Source: Meghimatium bilineatum (lineage: Eukaryota; Mollusca; Gastropoda; Stylommatophora; Philomycidae). From it: a stretch of 64,000 nt of DNA. The DNA lies in contig CM067318.1 of assembly GCA_034231615.1 (NCBI GenBank), positions 37,419,382 through 37,483,381 of the forward strand, in the 5' to 3' direction. Numbering within the stretch: the stretch's first letter is position 1; the number at the start of each line of letters is the position of its first letter. Below are positions 1 through 11,649 of this stretch, one piece after another. The position numbers and the translations under genes were made by a program. A model generated the notes under the pieces. It was given only the letters and a program-made list of their open reading frames with translations, made no database searches and was not told the DNA's origin.

Positions 1-735
1 CCAGGTTTGTTCAGATAAGCACCTATTTGTCTCGTAACTTGTGTCACTACATTTTCCAAATTCAACCACACAGCAATCACTAAAAAAGATATGATTCCTG
101 TAAAGACTTTCAATGTATATTTTCATGTTACAGATAAAATATCGCTGCCAAAACTGGCCAAACAAATAGATAAAGATTTAAAATAAACACTTAATTCTAT
201 TGATTAAAATATTATAATTTGTTAATAGAATATAGAAACTGTCTTTGTCTCAATTTCTATTATGTCTTATTTACATATATTGGCAACACTTTCAAACTTA
301 TCTCTAATTTTTCTTGTTCATTTACAAAACCTCAGACACAAATAAGGATTATATGGAGGTTAAATGCAAATTGAGGTTGGTCGTTCATACTATATTGACA
401 ATGAAACTGGATGGTGCCTAACAATTCAACAACAGTTGAAAAGTAAGATCATGTACAATTAATTAATGAAGCCGCTGGCCCTCCTAACAGCATATACCAT
501 GGATAAATTTACACATTTACTCTGTCCTTAGATTTCTGTTTCAGGTCAATGTGTACAAGTTGATTCATTCTGTAGGTCTGAAGATACAATATTATGATTG
601 GACTTGGTATGGTTGGGCTTGATTCAATCTGAAAGTCTGCAGAGATAATGGTACAGTTGGGCTTGAATGTTTGAAAGTCTGCAGAGATAATGGTCTGATT
701 GGGTATTTACATCAGACAAAATATCTTCGAATTAT
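1..735. other. AT-rich stretch, no gene seen
   Basis: No coding exon or transposon domain recognised. At 610-700 the phrase GAAAGTCTGCAGAGATAATG occurs twice about 47 bases apart, with GATTGGGCTTG-like sequence around it, a small local duplication. Confidence 0.4.
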
Positions 736-737
736 CT

Positions 738-1280
738 AGAAAAACTACATTGGCAATACAATGGCTCAGCTAACTATGGCATCCCTGATAATCAAAAAGC
801 AGATGAATTGGCTAAAACAGGAGGCAACTTCCCTCAGACCTGTCTACCTCAACGCTTCAAGAAAGTAAAGTCTGCAAAAAAAAATCTATGCAACTCAAGT
901 GGACAGAACTAAATGGAAACTATAGCCCAGAGAAAAACAGTATTTAACAAATTAAACAGAAATGAATAGATTACGATATTTCATTGAGAATTAGACACTG
1001 CCATCAAAAAGAATACTCCAAATTGGCATCAGCATGGTCTATATGAAGCTCTCTATGAAGCAGTAACACATACTACAGGATTGTCCTAGTTTCACTATTC
1101 ACAGAATCTGGCCCACAGGAGCTTCTTTGCAAAGAAAGTTGTGGGGAATCCTAGATGACCTAAAACAAAAATGACCTCTATACATGACCAATAATGGACT
1201 GAATGTTTAACAATTGATCACAGAAAAAGAAATTACTAAAATATTCTTACCCTTACTGCAACCTTCACATTGACCTCCTG
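738..1280 (+). pseudogene. Decayed RNase H end of a Jockey-type LINE
   Basis: Across frames one can read IQWLS, NYGIPDNQKADELAKTGGN and further downstream RIRHCHQKEY-like remnants. This matches the final RNase H block (H-x-GI-x-GN-x-x-AD) and C-terminal tail of RNase H-bearing LINEs. Several frame changes and stops separate the pieces, so it is an old non-functional copy. The better preserved relative in this window is at 59.7-60.8 kb. Confidence 0.6.
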
Positions 1281-2095
1281 CATTATGTTTTTATGAAGAC
1301 TGAATTATACACTGTAATAAAATAAAGAAACATTTTTATTATTTATTTTCACATTACAATTTCTCAGACTTTGTGTTATGTATAACAGATTATAACTTTG
1401 CAAAATTTTACTCTGACAGGCAAAAATTGGTAAAAAGTTTTTCTAATCACTTGAAACATACAAGAAAACACACAAATTGGAGTTTCGATAAAGAGGCCTT
1501 AATCAAGACCTCAACATAGCACTAGATGCATAAAGGATAGCAACTTTAGCAATCAAATAACAGAGCTAATGATTCGATCTGTTGTGCAATCATTGACAGA
1601 GTCATCCATTAATCATATTGTGCTATGTTGTATTCACAATAAAGGCTGTTTTGTCAGAACTCCAGATTGTATGTGTTTTTTCCTGTGTGTTGCAAATAAT
1701 TCTCAAAACTTCAGTACCCAGTTTCCAATTTTTACTACTCAGACTTCACGTTACAAATTAAATCAGCATAAATTATTAACAAATTTGTTAACCCCCTAAA
1801 ATGCAAATTGGTCAACAAACACTGAAATAATCACTGAACATTTATTTGTACATAGAAATATTTGAAACTTTTCAAATGGTTGCATAAATGGATATGCCTA
1901 TACTATACAAAACAGTCAAATTTAGATGCTAGAGTCATATGTCTGGTATTATAAATATTTTTTAACTTTGCTAAAAAGTATTGTTATGTTTTATCAGAAA
2001 CTTTCATCAAATATGAGCCATATTATGTCTTTCTGCTCTTCAAACAAGACAATAGACACATATGCATATGGCTTATTCTGAAGGACTAAGTAAAT
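1281..2095. other. AT-rich intergenic stretch with one dispersed repeat
   Basis: No gene recognised. Bases about 1450-1520 (AATTGGAGTTTCGATAAAG, GCCTTAATCAAGA) match sequence near 8690-8830 and 31785-31890, so a short dispersed repeat lies here. Confidence 0.4.
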
Positions 2096-2104
2096 TTTGA
2101 TCAG

Positions 2105-2605
2105 TTAGTTAATCGTTGGATCATCGTCACTGCACTCTGGACAAGTCCATAGGTACTCAGATCTCTCCTTGAGTATATCTGCCATTACACGTTGACTGAC
2201 GGTCCCAGTACACCATTGATTGATCATCATTCTTTCTCGCCCACAAATCTGCTCCTTTCTAGCGACACGACATTTTAAACCAAGCTTCCTTATTCTAGTC
2301 ATAGAACACAAGTCATGGTCACTTATACAGTCATTTGTGCGTGTATTTTCCCGTAGGGCATTCAAAATGTCTGCCCTATCCATTGCTCCACTACCAGCCA
2401 TAGTAGTGGCCAACCTATCTGCTCTCTCATTACCCCGGACTCCCGCATGTCCCAGCACAAAAATAAAAGTCACTTTACGCACACAGGAATTATTCACTGC
2501 ATTCAGCCACTTTTCCCGAATGTACCCCACCTGAACTTTCACAATCATGCTATGCTCATCGAGTCACAGAGTATACAAACATGTTCGCAGACAGTCTGCG
2601 ATTAC
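2105..2605 (-). pseudogene. LINE fragment: RNase H C-terminal part and tail (family N)
   Basis: The frame at 2105-2548 encodes 147 residues. It includes VTFIFVLGHAGVRGNERAD, the last RNase H catalytic block, then RADILNALRE and a C-terminal WTCPECSDDDP with a Cys pair. Upstream to about 2605 the frame continues as CEHVCILCDSMS, the block with the third RNase H Asp. The 5' part (endonuclease, reverse transcriptase) is absent. Related pieces lie at 4021-4329, 25722-26600 and 30480-31330. Confidence 0.75.
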
Positions 2606-2609
2606 ACCC

Positions 2610-4020
2610 ATTTTTGGTGTCATCCAAAGTTTGGTGTCAGTGAGTAGAGAAAATAATAGTGTAAGCCTAGATAATAAAATGGTAAAATTGCTTTTAATTC
2701 TTCAAAGTGCTATAAATAGCACACTCTTTACACTTTTAACTAGCTGATGTCACAGATTTCCGTAAAACTTAGGCCCAATGTGCATGCGCAATAACAGCTA
2801 CACATGCCGTCAGCTACTTACTCAATACAAGTTCATCAAAGACAAAATTTTACAATGTTTTTTTCCTTTTCCAATGATTTGTACTGCACGCTCATTATTT
2901 CTGCGCACTATACACTGAGAGCCCTCGATTGACCATCTAAGATAAACTTTGTCTTAATTCTAAATACTATTTGTACTTATCCTAACCTTAGCACACCCAA
3001 AGGTTAGGAAATACCTCGAAACTAGAGCATCGGCAAAGGTCACAGTGAAAAATTAAAAGCAACTTGCGCCTAATAAAATATATAGATATGTAGAAAAAAA
3101 TGTTGGCCTAATTTTATTTTAAAACTACTCATATGATCACATCCCTTTTGGCAGAACTAATATTAAAACTACAACGACAACATATATTATAAATACAGAT
3201 GAGAATAGTAGTCAAAGTCTCTTTAGCTGAGCTAAACATTCAGTCATAGTAATAACATATATAAACGGTCATTAAACAGTGTGCCGTCATTTTACAGTTG
3301 ATTAGAATGTGTTTATATGAATGGTTATTAGTTTCAGGAAATATGAACTGTATAACATCCTTTTTTGAATATTATTAATTCAGTAATTGTCAAATTGTAT
3401 TCGTTTTTTATCGGTGGCGTCTATAACAACGCCACTAGTTAGCAACATCTATAATAAACATGGTTCATTTTGTTTACAAAATACATGCTTGAAAACATAC
3501 GGTACTTTGTAGCATAAGCTCTTACCGTATCTAACTATGCGATACTCAAATATGACACTGTACATACAAGGAAAACATGCACCATGTTCTAAACTATGAA
3601 TTTACAGCCAGCGACATTTTTCAACCAGAACAGTCAACCGGAAGCAGTATTGGATTGATGAAAGATTGCTCTCAGAAAGCATCGAATCAATAAATAAGAA
3701 CTGGTCTGGAACGAAAGCTATCATGTTATGAATTATTGGTGATTTGCACTAACCGATGCCAGCAGAATCCGGGACAAATTTAAATCTGATCGTCCCCACC
3801 CGAATATTTTGAAGTGTATGCATATTTTATATAGCTCCCGTCGCCACATTTCTTATATTTTTTCTTCAGGATAGGACTACTCGCGCAGCACTGAACACGG
3901 TAATTTATTTTCAATCGCATCAGGGATGCACATCTGTTATAGTGTTCAGATCTAATAGGAGCTTGCTAAGCAATGTAATAGTGTCATCTTTCCCCATTCT
4001 CATATTTACAGACTAAGCAT
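2610..4020. other. AT-rich stretch, nothing assigned
   Basis: No exon, LINE motif or clear tandem array was recognised on either strand. Confidence 0.4.
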
Positions 4021-4329
4021 ATGTACATTGTATGCACGCACAGTGCAATGGATCGGGCTGACGTTTTGAACTCCTTACGAGATATGCAAATAGCACGTGA
4101 GACTAGTGTAGATGGTGATTCCTTTTCAATGGCCAGGATTAAAGATCAGAATTTGAAATGCGGTGTTGTTAGAAGTGAACATTTAGGAGGGCGCAGAAGA
4201 ATGATGGTCAACCAGCATAGGATCAGTACTGTCAGCAGAAGTGTAAGGCGGATACACTCAGATAGAGATCGGAGCAATTATGGGCGTGTCCAGTTTGTAG
4301 TGATGATGATCCAACGACTAACTAACTAA
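4021..4329 (+). pseudogene. LINE family N C-terminal fragment, second copy
   Basis: MDRADVLNSLRD, SMARIKDQNLKCGVVRSEHL and GRRRMMVNQHRI align with MDRADILNALRE, SMTRIRKLGLKCRVARKEQI and GRERMMINQWCT of the copy at 2105-2548. The last part is frameshifted relative to that copy; the DNA still reads as a tail of the WTCPEC type. It ends near CCAACGACTAACTAACTAAC, which may be the 3' tail. Confidence 0.7.
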
Positions 4330-4489
4330 CATTGTATGCAAGCTATTTCATTTAATGTCCGCGAACGCCAGCATGGGGCCTATGCATGGCGGTAAATAAG
4401 TGTGGTAGCCAAGAGGTTGGATAAAGCTCTAGATGACATCCACTCATGCCGATACCGACCGTTGTGAATATTTCCAAGCAGACCTGTAG

Positions 4490-4735
4490 ATAATGGGCGG
4501 GGGTTGGGGTGTTCAACACCCCCCCACCTGTTTTCCTTTCCAGCAAATATGCACATGATAGTTCGCACTAGCTACGTAGCCAAAAGGTAGGTAAAAACCC
4601 ATCCCTTATCGATTTTTCGCAAAAAGGACTTCAAATTTCCTGTCATATGCCTATAGTAAAATTTACACACGAAAACGTACCAATGACCTCTTTTTAAATT
4701 CATTTTCTTTCAGTAAAATCCCCTCAAATATGAAG
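4490..4735. repeat. Dispersed repeat R4, copy 1
   Basis: It begins with a G-run/C-run inverted pair (GGGGTTGGGGTGTTCAACACCCCCC), continues with AGCAAATATGCACATGATAG and ends with ATTTACACACGAAAACG. The same order is found at 5335-5565 and, more diverged, at 62110-62350. Confidence 0.6.
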
Positions 4736-4791
4736 CAGAATAGGGTAGCCAAAAAGAAATTCACGAAAATTAAAAATGTATTGTGTAACAT

Positions 4792-4958
4792 TCTTCTTCT
4801 TCAGCGTTCATTCACAAACTCCAGCTGGATCTCCCTTGTAGTAGGACCATGGTCTTTCTAGATTTCCAGCAGAATGTAGTCCAGAGAATGGAAATGTGTT
4901 GTGTCACCGTTTTATTTGCGACAATGGCCCGATACATCCGTCTTCTGTGGGATTGTGT
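4792..4958 (-). repeat. Dispersed repeat R1 (about 170 bp, GAA tail)
   Basis: On the minus strand it runs from AAGACGGATGT through ACACAACRCATTTCCATTCT to a (GAA)n tail; here the plus strand starts CTTCTTCTTCAGCG. Nine copies occur in the window (4.8, 7.0, 8.3, 9.2, 14.4, 17.2-18.2, 21.2, 24.2 and 58.2 kb). The tail suggests a SINE or a short LINE 3' end; the parent element is not identified. Confidence 0.7.
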
Positions 4959-5334
4959 AATATGACTTTGTCTTTAGTAGTGAGAAAGAGCACCAACAAT
5001 ATCTCCATTCCTGTATTTAAGAATCAATGACCACCTATCGCCCATTGATTTTATTATATTCTTCCTGTCGTCGTTGCATCTTGAGAAAAGATAATTGATC
5101 ATCAAAATATTCAAGGCACATCAACATTTAATGTATTCTGTTCCGCATGTTGCGGGCAAGTTAAAATGGCTTCCAGTTGTCTTTCTAATTGTTATTTTCT
5201 ATGTTATGTTGTCTTGACATGTTAACTGGTGTACATCCATCCTAATTTTCTTTGTTACTTTATTACCCTATTCCAATTAGCTGACAACTCCGATTATACT
5301 GTCTTTCCAATAGTTTCCTGTGAATGCTTGTCTA

Positions 5335-5565
5335 CGTGCCCGTAGATTGGGAGGGGGTGTTAACCATCCCCCTCCCTTTTTTAAAGTAAATATGAGCATG
5401 ATTTTTAGTACTAGGTTATTTACCAAAAGGTCGGCTGGAAAAAAAAACATCGCTTAGCGATTTTTTCACGTAAAGGTCTTCGTTTTTCCATTGAAGTAGT
5501 GAAATTTACACACGAAAACGGACGAATGACTTTTTTAAAAGTAAAACCCCCTTCTCAATGAAATT
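5335..5565. repeat. Dispersed repeat R4, copy 2
   Basis: It shares with 4490-4735 the G/C-run hairpin start, AAATATGAGCATGAT, ACCAAAAGGT and GTGAAATTTACACACGAAAA in the same order, with many substitutions. Probably a MITE or SINE family. Confidence 0.6.
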
Positions 5566-5865
5566 ATATTTACTGCCCTGTTTGTTCATATCATAACAAA
5601 GACATTCCATCAAAACCTTGTATTTGTGTCGATTTTAAAAACTGCTTCTCAACTTTAATTTCATTTGTTTATACACCAAATTGTTATTGGAATAAACAAT
5701 GGTTGAAAAGACACAAAAGATTGACTTTACTCTGGTTTCACAACATGTACTCCGTACATCTCAACGGAGCGTCACGCTGCCTGTCGAATGTACCTCTCGT
5801 AACTCCGTATCTCAAAGCAATAATCACTAGGGATCTCTTAGGAAAAATTTCCACTTTATAGGCAA

Positions 5866-5935
5866 GATTCCACGAGCCGGATTCGAACTTGTGACCACTT
5901 GATAACGAGGCGAACAGCTACATCACTACAAAATG
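5866..5935 (-). repeat. tRNA-derived SINE head
   Basis: The minus strand shows a B box, AGTTCGAATCCGG, about 45 bases after an A-box-like TGATGTAGCTGTTCG, the spacing of an RNA polymerase III tRNA promoter. A 17-C run follows on the plus strand at 5940. The cloverleaf is not clean, so a SINE head is likelier than a tRNA gene. Confidence 0.55.
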
Positions 5936-6089
5936 AAGGACCCCCCCCCCCCCCCTGTGTTTGGATTATTTACTTTGAATCCGTCATCGAGTTCTCAAGA
6001 GCGACATTTGTCAGAGGTTCCTGTGGTTTATCAATATACGGAGTTGCGTTCTCTTGAGCGATAATATTTACATGCTGCTTACACCACAC

Positions 6090-6985
6090 ATAGAAATAAA
6101 AAGAGAGGTAAGACAAGGATGTATTTTATCACCAGCCTACTTAATACCTACGCCGAAAATATCTTTAAAGATATGGAAGAAATGTCAGGACTCAAGATCA
6201 GTGGTAAAATAATAGGCTACACAACCTGAGATATGCAGATGACACTGCCCTTTTAGCAGAAAGTGAGCAGAAACTACAAAGACTAATAGATCAAGTCGAT
6301 AAATCAAGTAAAGAAAATGGACTGGATATAAATATCCAAAAAACAAAAACCATGATAATCAGTAGTCATAGACGAACAGGTGCTAAACATAAGAATGCAT
6401 GTAGAGAAACTACAATAAGTAAAACATAATCAATATCTCTGACACACAATCACAAATGATGATGGACGCAAATAGAAGTTAAAAGGATAATAGGAATGTC
6501 TAAGAGTACTTTCAACGACACAAATTACAAACAAGCTAACAATGAAAATTATAAAATGCGATAGGGGCCTGAATATTCTATAATGTGTATAACTCAGAAA
6601 CATGGACAGTAAACAGTTAGATGACATAATTGATACCTTTGAAATGTGGATAAATAAAAAAAAATAGGGAGAACATCATGGAAAGAGAAGAAAACAAACA
6701 AAGAGGTTCTAACAACACTTAATATGAAGAAAGAATTATTAAAGGAAATAAAATAAAGTGAATAAAATATTTTTGACATATTAAAAGCCATGACACCTTG
6801 TTTGAAGACCTTGCTTGAAGGTACAGTCGAGGAGAGGCGAGTAAAATGTTTTCTTAGATACAAGTTGAAGAGTAACATGAGATGGACAAGCTACAGTCTA
6901 GCAGCGTGCACCACCAAGACATGAGACATGGTATGTTGGGGGTCTGTTGCAGCCAACCTTCGTTGCAGAGACAGAACTTAATGAT
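6090..6985 (+). pseudogene. LINE family A reverse transcriptase, decayed 3' half
   Basis: The DNA reads, over several frames, KREVRQGCILSPAYLI, then LRYADDTALLAESEQK with the YADD catalytic box, NIQKTKTMIISS, and then remnants of the C-terminal region seen intact at 22.1-22.7 kb. It ends near CAGAACTTAATGATGATGC, matching the ATG-repeat tail of the family. Stops and shifts are frequent. Confidence 0.75.
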
Positions 6986-7017
6986 GATGCTGTTTTGTTT
7001 AAATAGACAGTGTATTA

Positions 7018-7300
7018 TTCTTCTTTTTCTACGTTCGTTCTCAAACTCCTGCAGATTAGCAGGATGTAGCCCGGAGAACGGAATGCGTTGTGTCATGGTT
7101 TACAGCATTGCTGCGATATCTGCGCTTTTCGGCCTGACACATCCGACTTCAGCATGGCTTTGGGTCACTGACCCTATATGGGATGGGACAGCCAACTCCA
7201 TCCCATAACCTCCTTAGTCGCCTTTTACGACATGCGTGGAAGGTAAACAGTGTTGCTATTCTTTGCTCCTCTTTCGGGCCCCAGCAACACACGGGTGACA
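7018..7300 (-). repeat. R1 copy joined to repeat R2
   Basis: Bases 7018-7145 are an R1 copy (AGGATGTAGCCCGGAGAACG region). 7145-7300 continues with ATCCGACTTCAGCATGGC, CCTATATGGGATGGGACA and CGCCTTTTACGACATGCGTG, sequence also found at 18890-19010 and 24170-24250. This suggests a longer composite element of which R1 is one part. Confidence 0.55.
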
Positions 7301-7309
7301 GTGTATTAT

Positions 7310-7970
7310 TATTATGGACATTTTGCCAGTCTCGAGAGACAATGGAGCTAGTGCCCATTTGGAAGCGTGAGCGGAAGGTGGCGGTGACAGCAACAGACCC
7401 TCGGTATACCTTACTCCGTGTCACTGCTATTTGTTTTAATAGAAATAACTACCTGCTTTTCACTGGCTGGCAACACGCGACACAATGATACACAATGTGG
7501 TAGCTTTAATGCCTGTTACTACCGTTAGGTAAAGAACCAAACCCCGAGAAAGGAGAGTTCCCTACACCTGTCTGGACTAGTAAGTCCCATTGGGTCACAT
7601 CTCAATTGTGACCGTCGGCAGCATACTGTCGATTAAAAGAAAATTAGTAGCGTATCCTATTCAGCCATCAACCCAGCATTTTTTGGCTGTGGTAATTTTC
7701 TAGGCAATATAAATACTCCAGTAGTTTGTCATTGCTTTCTTAACGGCCCGGATGCTCAAATGCCTGTGGCAATGATCGAACTCGCTACCTTGGCTGTCAT
7801 CGATAGCCACAGCCCAATTCACCTAGCAGACATCGAAAGATGCTACATGCTGGTAATTCATATCCCCCCCCTTACGCCCTTCACTCCCCAGTACACCCCT
7901 TCACCCAGCAGTACTCATGCAAAATTACAACCGGATTATCTTAATCGAAGCATATCTACATTATTAGAAA
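7310..7970. other. Unassigned non-coding stretch
   Basis: Short frames only, none resembling a known domain. A CA/CT-rich segment lies at 7860-7915. Confidence 0.35.
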
Positions 7971-7971
7971 T

Positions 7972-8058
7972 GTGGTAGCCGAGTTGATAGTGAGATTTCT
8001 GGGTTACAGCGTATAACTCGCTTAGTTACAGCGTGACAGGTTCGATACCACGTACCAC
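7972..8058 (+). repeat. tRNA-like sequence, probably SINE head or tRNA pseudogene
   Basis: The ends GTGGTA and TACCAC can pair as an acceptor stem 87 bases apart, the size of a long-arm tRNA. GCCGAGTTGATAG resembles a D-arm/A box. AGGTTCGATACC is a good B box at 8038-8049. A run of T (8060-8069) follows, as for an RNA polymerase III terminator. I cannot place a clean anticodon stem, so a functional tRNA is doubtful. Confidence 0.5.
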
Positions 8059-8294
8059 TGTTTTTTTTTCTTTTCTTTTTAAGATGATCGTCTATTGAAG
8101 GCTAACGATGAAATGCGATCTAGTTCCATTCTGATCACTCCCTTGCTGGAAGTAATTATTGTGTGTCGTTTTGCCGTTGACGATAACCGTACCCGTGTAA
8201 CTAACTAGAAAGGAAAGAAAATTTCCTACACCGCTAAAGTGAGATGTGTCCTATCAAATCTACATGAAACTAATCTTCACGTATGACTGGGGCA

Positions 8295-8480
8295 CTTTGA
8301 CTTCTTTTTCCTCTGCAACCATTCTTAAACTCCCTATATTTAGCAGAATGTAGTTCGGAGAATGGAATGTGCTGTGCCATTTTTAGGCCTACAGCTTAGC
8401 TGCGATAAATGCGTCCTATGGCTTTTCAATACGACTTCAGCATGGCTTCTGGATCTCCAACGGTTCTCATGTCGACATAG
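8295..8480 (-). repeat. R1/R2 dispersed repeat, diverged copy
   Basis: Contains AGCAGAATGTAGTTCGGAGAATGGAA and TACGACTTCAGCATGGCTTCTGG, the same order as at 7020-7190. Confidence 0.55.
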
Positions 8481-8689
8481 CCTAAGTAAATAGATATCAG
8501 ATCTTCTGGGAAAGTAAAAGCAGCAGAAATGATGCTGACGACATCATCCTAAGTATGTCGTTGGTCAATGAAAAATACGGGTTTAACACCGTATCTCTCA
8601 TACGGTTCATTGTGTGTAATGTACAGTTAACTCGGCAATGTGAACGTCTATAGTGTCGTTCTTACTTGTCGCTTTAAAAAAAAGACACT

Positions 8690-8880
8690 TGTCGCTTTCT
8701 GTTGTCTCGATAAAGGACTTTAAGTCGAAACTTCAATTTGTGTGTGTTACTGTGTGTCTCTCCAGTGATTAGCAAAACTTCAATTTGTGTGTGTTACTGT
8801 GTGTCTCTCCAGTGATTAGCAAAACTTCATTATCATGTTTCAGGTTCTACTCTTACTGCATCATTAATGAGAATAAATAT
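8690..8880. repeat. Dispersed repeat R3 with internal 47-bp duplication
   Basis: The unit CTTCAATTTGTGTGTGTTAC...GATTAGCAAAA occurs twice in tandem (period 47, 8730-8823). Relatives lie near 1430-1525 and 31785-31890. Confidence 0.6.
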
Positions 8881-8890
8881 TTTGTGAATT

Positions 8891-9135
8891 CTGTGTCTTG
8901 ATACACCCAATGTGTTATAGCTTCACAGCTCTGTGTATTAATACATCCAATGTGTTATAGCTTCACAGCTCTGTGTATTAATACACCCAATGTGTTATAG
9001 CTTCACAGCTCTGTGTATTAATACATCGAATATGTTATAGTTTCACAACTCGTGTAATGATACATCCAATATGTTATAGTTTCACAACTTTGTGTTGTGA
9101 TGCAATCAATATATTAGGCATGTAACTTCACATCT
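8891..9135. repeat. 40-bp tandem repeat, about five to six copies
   Basis: Units carry CTGTGTATTAATACA(C/T)CCAA, TGTGTTATAGCTTCACAGCT. The period is exactly 40 from 8891 to about 9050, then units become diverged. Confidence 0.8.
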
Positions 9136-9239
9136 CTGTCTAGTAATGGGTTATATTAATTATGTAAATATGAAATATGAGAACATGCGTGTATATGTGA
9201 TTGTGTATAATTTGAACATTGTTGTAGATATTACTTTGA

Positions 9240-9416
9240 ATAGAAATTCCGCCGAAGACGGATGTGTCGGGCCATTGGCGAAAATAAAACGGCGACACAA
9301 CGCATTTCCATTCTCTGGACTACATCCTGCTGGAAATCTAATAGGACCATGGTCCTGCTACAAGAGAGATTCAGTGGGAGTTTGAGAATGAACGCCGAAG
9401 AAGAAGAAGAATAGAA
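9240..9416 (+). repeat. Dispersed repeat R1, tail-forward copy
   Basis: Nearly complete copy with the (GAA)n tail at 9397-9412 on this strand, which fixes the orientation of the family. Confidence 0.7.
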
Positions 9417-9479
9417 ATTGAGTATGTGCTCTGAGATATCCCTGATGACGCGACAAATCATGGCAACATCGAAAGTAGA

Positions 9480-9724
9480 TATTCACTGTAGCTCTTACAG
9501 GGTCAAGCGACAACATATTTGTCGTTCCCGTTTTTCCTTTCCGGACCAATCGATAACCTATTTGTCGTTTGGTAACATTAGAGTTGATACTCTGTAGTAC
9601 GTTTATATTCGATCCCAGCGTTTCCAAATCAGCATCAACAATACTCGACACCACTTCTGTCTGTTTTAAATCAATCGTCACTTGTGGAACATGTGTTTGT
9701 TTTTCTTGAAATGCTTTGATAACC
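9480..9724 (-). CDS. Unassigned coding-like frame, possible exon
   Basis: The minus frame reads VVIKAFQEKQTHVPQVTIDL, then VDADLETLGSNINVLQS and RQIGYRLVRKGKTGT, and after LSLDP meets GTAAGA, a good donor. Composition looks coding (varied, amphipathic, no repeats), but I recognise no family and no partner exon. It could be an exon of a neighbouring gene or a transposon remnant. The frame runs on into the R1 repeat, and that last part is certainly not coding. Confidence 0.3.
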
Positions 9725-9949
9725 ACGGACTTTCAACTGCTGGTTTGTGTTTCCTGATTTTTGTTTCGGAAGGCTTCCTCATCTATTCTTCAAATAGTAT
9801 ATACACACTATAAATTATAATGTTTTTGTGTTTCAAATGTGATAACATTTTAATGATGCTTTATACGATGTGTTTAGTTTTGTCGAGCTGGTTGCGTAAT
9901 GAAATATTATTCATTGGCATCGAGTGGTATATCCACAGAAAGATATATA

Positions 9950-11075
9950 CGTCTGCTTTATTGATTACACCAAAGCATTCGACAAAGGAAAACACTACCA
10001 AATCATCAAAATGCTAGAAGATATTAATATGGACAGTAAAGATAATAGAATTGTGCGCAATATATACTGGTAACAAGAAGCAGCCATGAAAGTGGATAAT
10101 ATAACTGGGAAGTATACACAAATAAAACAAGGTGTACGTCAGGGATATGTATTGTCAACAGATGTATTTTCTCTTTACAGCGAAAATATCTTGAGATCAA
10201 TTAAGAATATGCCAGGCATTAAAATAAGAGGACACAATATCAATAATCTACAATATGCAGATGGCGATTTAGTTGCTAGGTGATTTGGTGCCGTTGAACG
10301 GACTGGTTCAATTCCCGTTAGTCTCAAGAATTTTTAAAAATTGTCCTCTGGCTTCCTACTTAAATTTACTGATATGCAGATGATACTGTGTTGATAGCAG
10401 AAAGCCAAGAATATCTCCAAGATCTGTTAAACAGGACGGTGTTAGACAGAGTGAACAAAAAGACAGAGCCAATGATAATATCAGGAAATAGTACCCCACC
10501 AAATAGTAAAATAGTATTAAATGAGAAAAACTTAAAGCAGGTGAATAGTTTTAAATATTTAGGAACGTTAATAACTTCAGATGGTAAATGCAAGACCGAA
10601 ATTATAAGCAGAATATAACAAGCAAAAGCAGCATTCCATCAAATGAAAAATATCCTATGCAACAAGTCCATATCTATGGATACTAGAAAATGTTTCCTCA
10701 AATGCTACATTGAACCAGTGCTACTCTATTGAAGTGAAGCATGGACAATAAATAAGATCACAAAGATCATTTGAGGCAGCGGAAATGTGATCTTAGAAAG
10801 ATGCATGTGAAAAGATGCATTATTGATAATATAAGAAAAAGACAGTCGACATTTATTTGGCACATAATGAGAAGAGGAAACATTGAGAATATAGTGACAA
10901 CAGGAAAGATAGAAGAGATAAGATCACGGGGAAGACCCAGAGAAAAGTTATTGGACAGTTTGACTAAATGGCTTCGATTGACGACACCAACAGAGATGAT
11001 GACATATATGAGAGATATATGTACATGGAGAAATATGATCTCCAGCGCCATGCGGCACGGCACGTGATGATGATG
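9950..11075 (+). pseudogene. LINE family A reverse transcriptase, decayed, split by a SINE
   Basis: Readable blocks in order: CFIDYTKAFDK, KQGVRQGYVLSTDVFSLYSE, NNLQYAD, then after an insertion YADDTVLIAESQE, SFKYLGTLITSDGKC, then AAFHQMKNILCNK and LKCYIEPVLLY in another frame. The 3' end GGCACGTGATGATGATGGTG is the family's ATG-repeat tail. Frameshifts and stops break the frame several times. Confidence 0.8.
10264..10371 (+). mobile_element. 108-bp tRNA-derived SINE with 11-bp target duplication
   Basis: The insert splits the YADD region of the LINE. It is flanked by direct repeats ATATGCAGATG at 10253-10263 and 10372-10382. Inside, GGTTCAATTCC (10305-10315) is a B box and TTAGTTGCTAGG (10269-10280) fits an A box about 35 bases upstream. 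The 3' part is AT-rich. Confidence 0.75.
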
Positions 11076-11146
11076 GTGATCGAGTTGTAAATAAACCTAG
11101 AAATTCTATAATAGTTTCCCTCTTTCATATCCCCCACCTATATCTC

Positions 11147-11147
<1 letters not shown>

Positions 11148-11194
<47 letters not shown>
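11148..11194. repeat. (TA)n microsatellite
   Basis: Uninterrupted TA dinucleotides in a stretch that otherwise shows no gene (11080-12960). Confidence 0.9.
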
Positions 11195-11197
<3 letters not shown>

Positions 11198-11649
11198 GTT
11201 GGCAGTAATATTATGTTTAACGAATGTAAATCGGTGGAACATTGAGTTACTGAAGGTTTTATTTTATGGATCGTGTTTATATTATATTTAGTAATTTTTA
11301 AACATTTAGTAACAATAGTACGTAAACTTTTATGATTATAAAAAGCCCCGCACCCCACATTTTTTTTTTTTACAAATTATGACATGGCCATTGTAAATTA
11401 TTTAAAAAAAATGTATTTGTAATTAAAAATTAATGAAATTTTCCTGGGCTATGTATTTATGGAAGTAGCAATAAATATAGCAGTTTGGCGATCTATAAGT
11501 GCATAGAATGAGTTTAAATAAAGTTTTAAGGGAAATATTTTATCTAATTTTATCACATAATTTATTTTTAAACGTCTATTTCGTCCTAAATTTTTTTAAA
11601 CAATTATCAGAAACATGTTTAACCATTGTAAACATATAGAGATTGCATT

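Noticed and set aside
7972-8058. Functional tRNA gene
   Set aside because: B box, acceptor pairing and T-run are present, but no clean anticodon stem and loop can be drawn; SINE head or tRNA pseudogene preferred.
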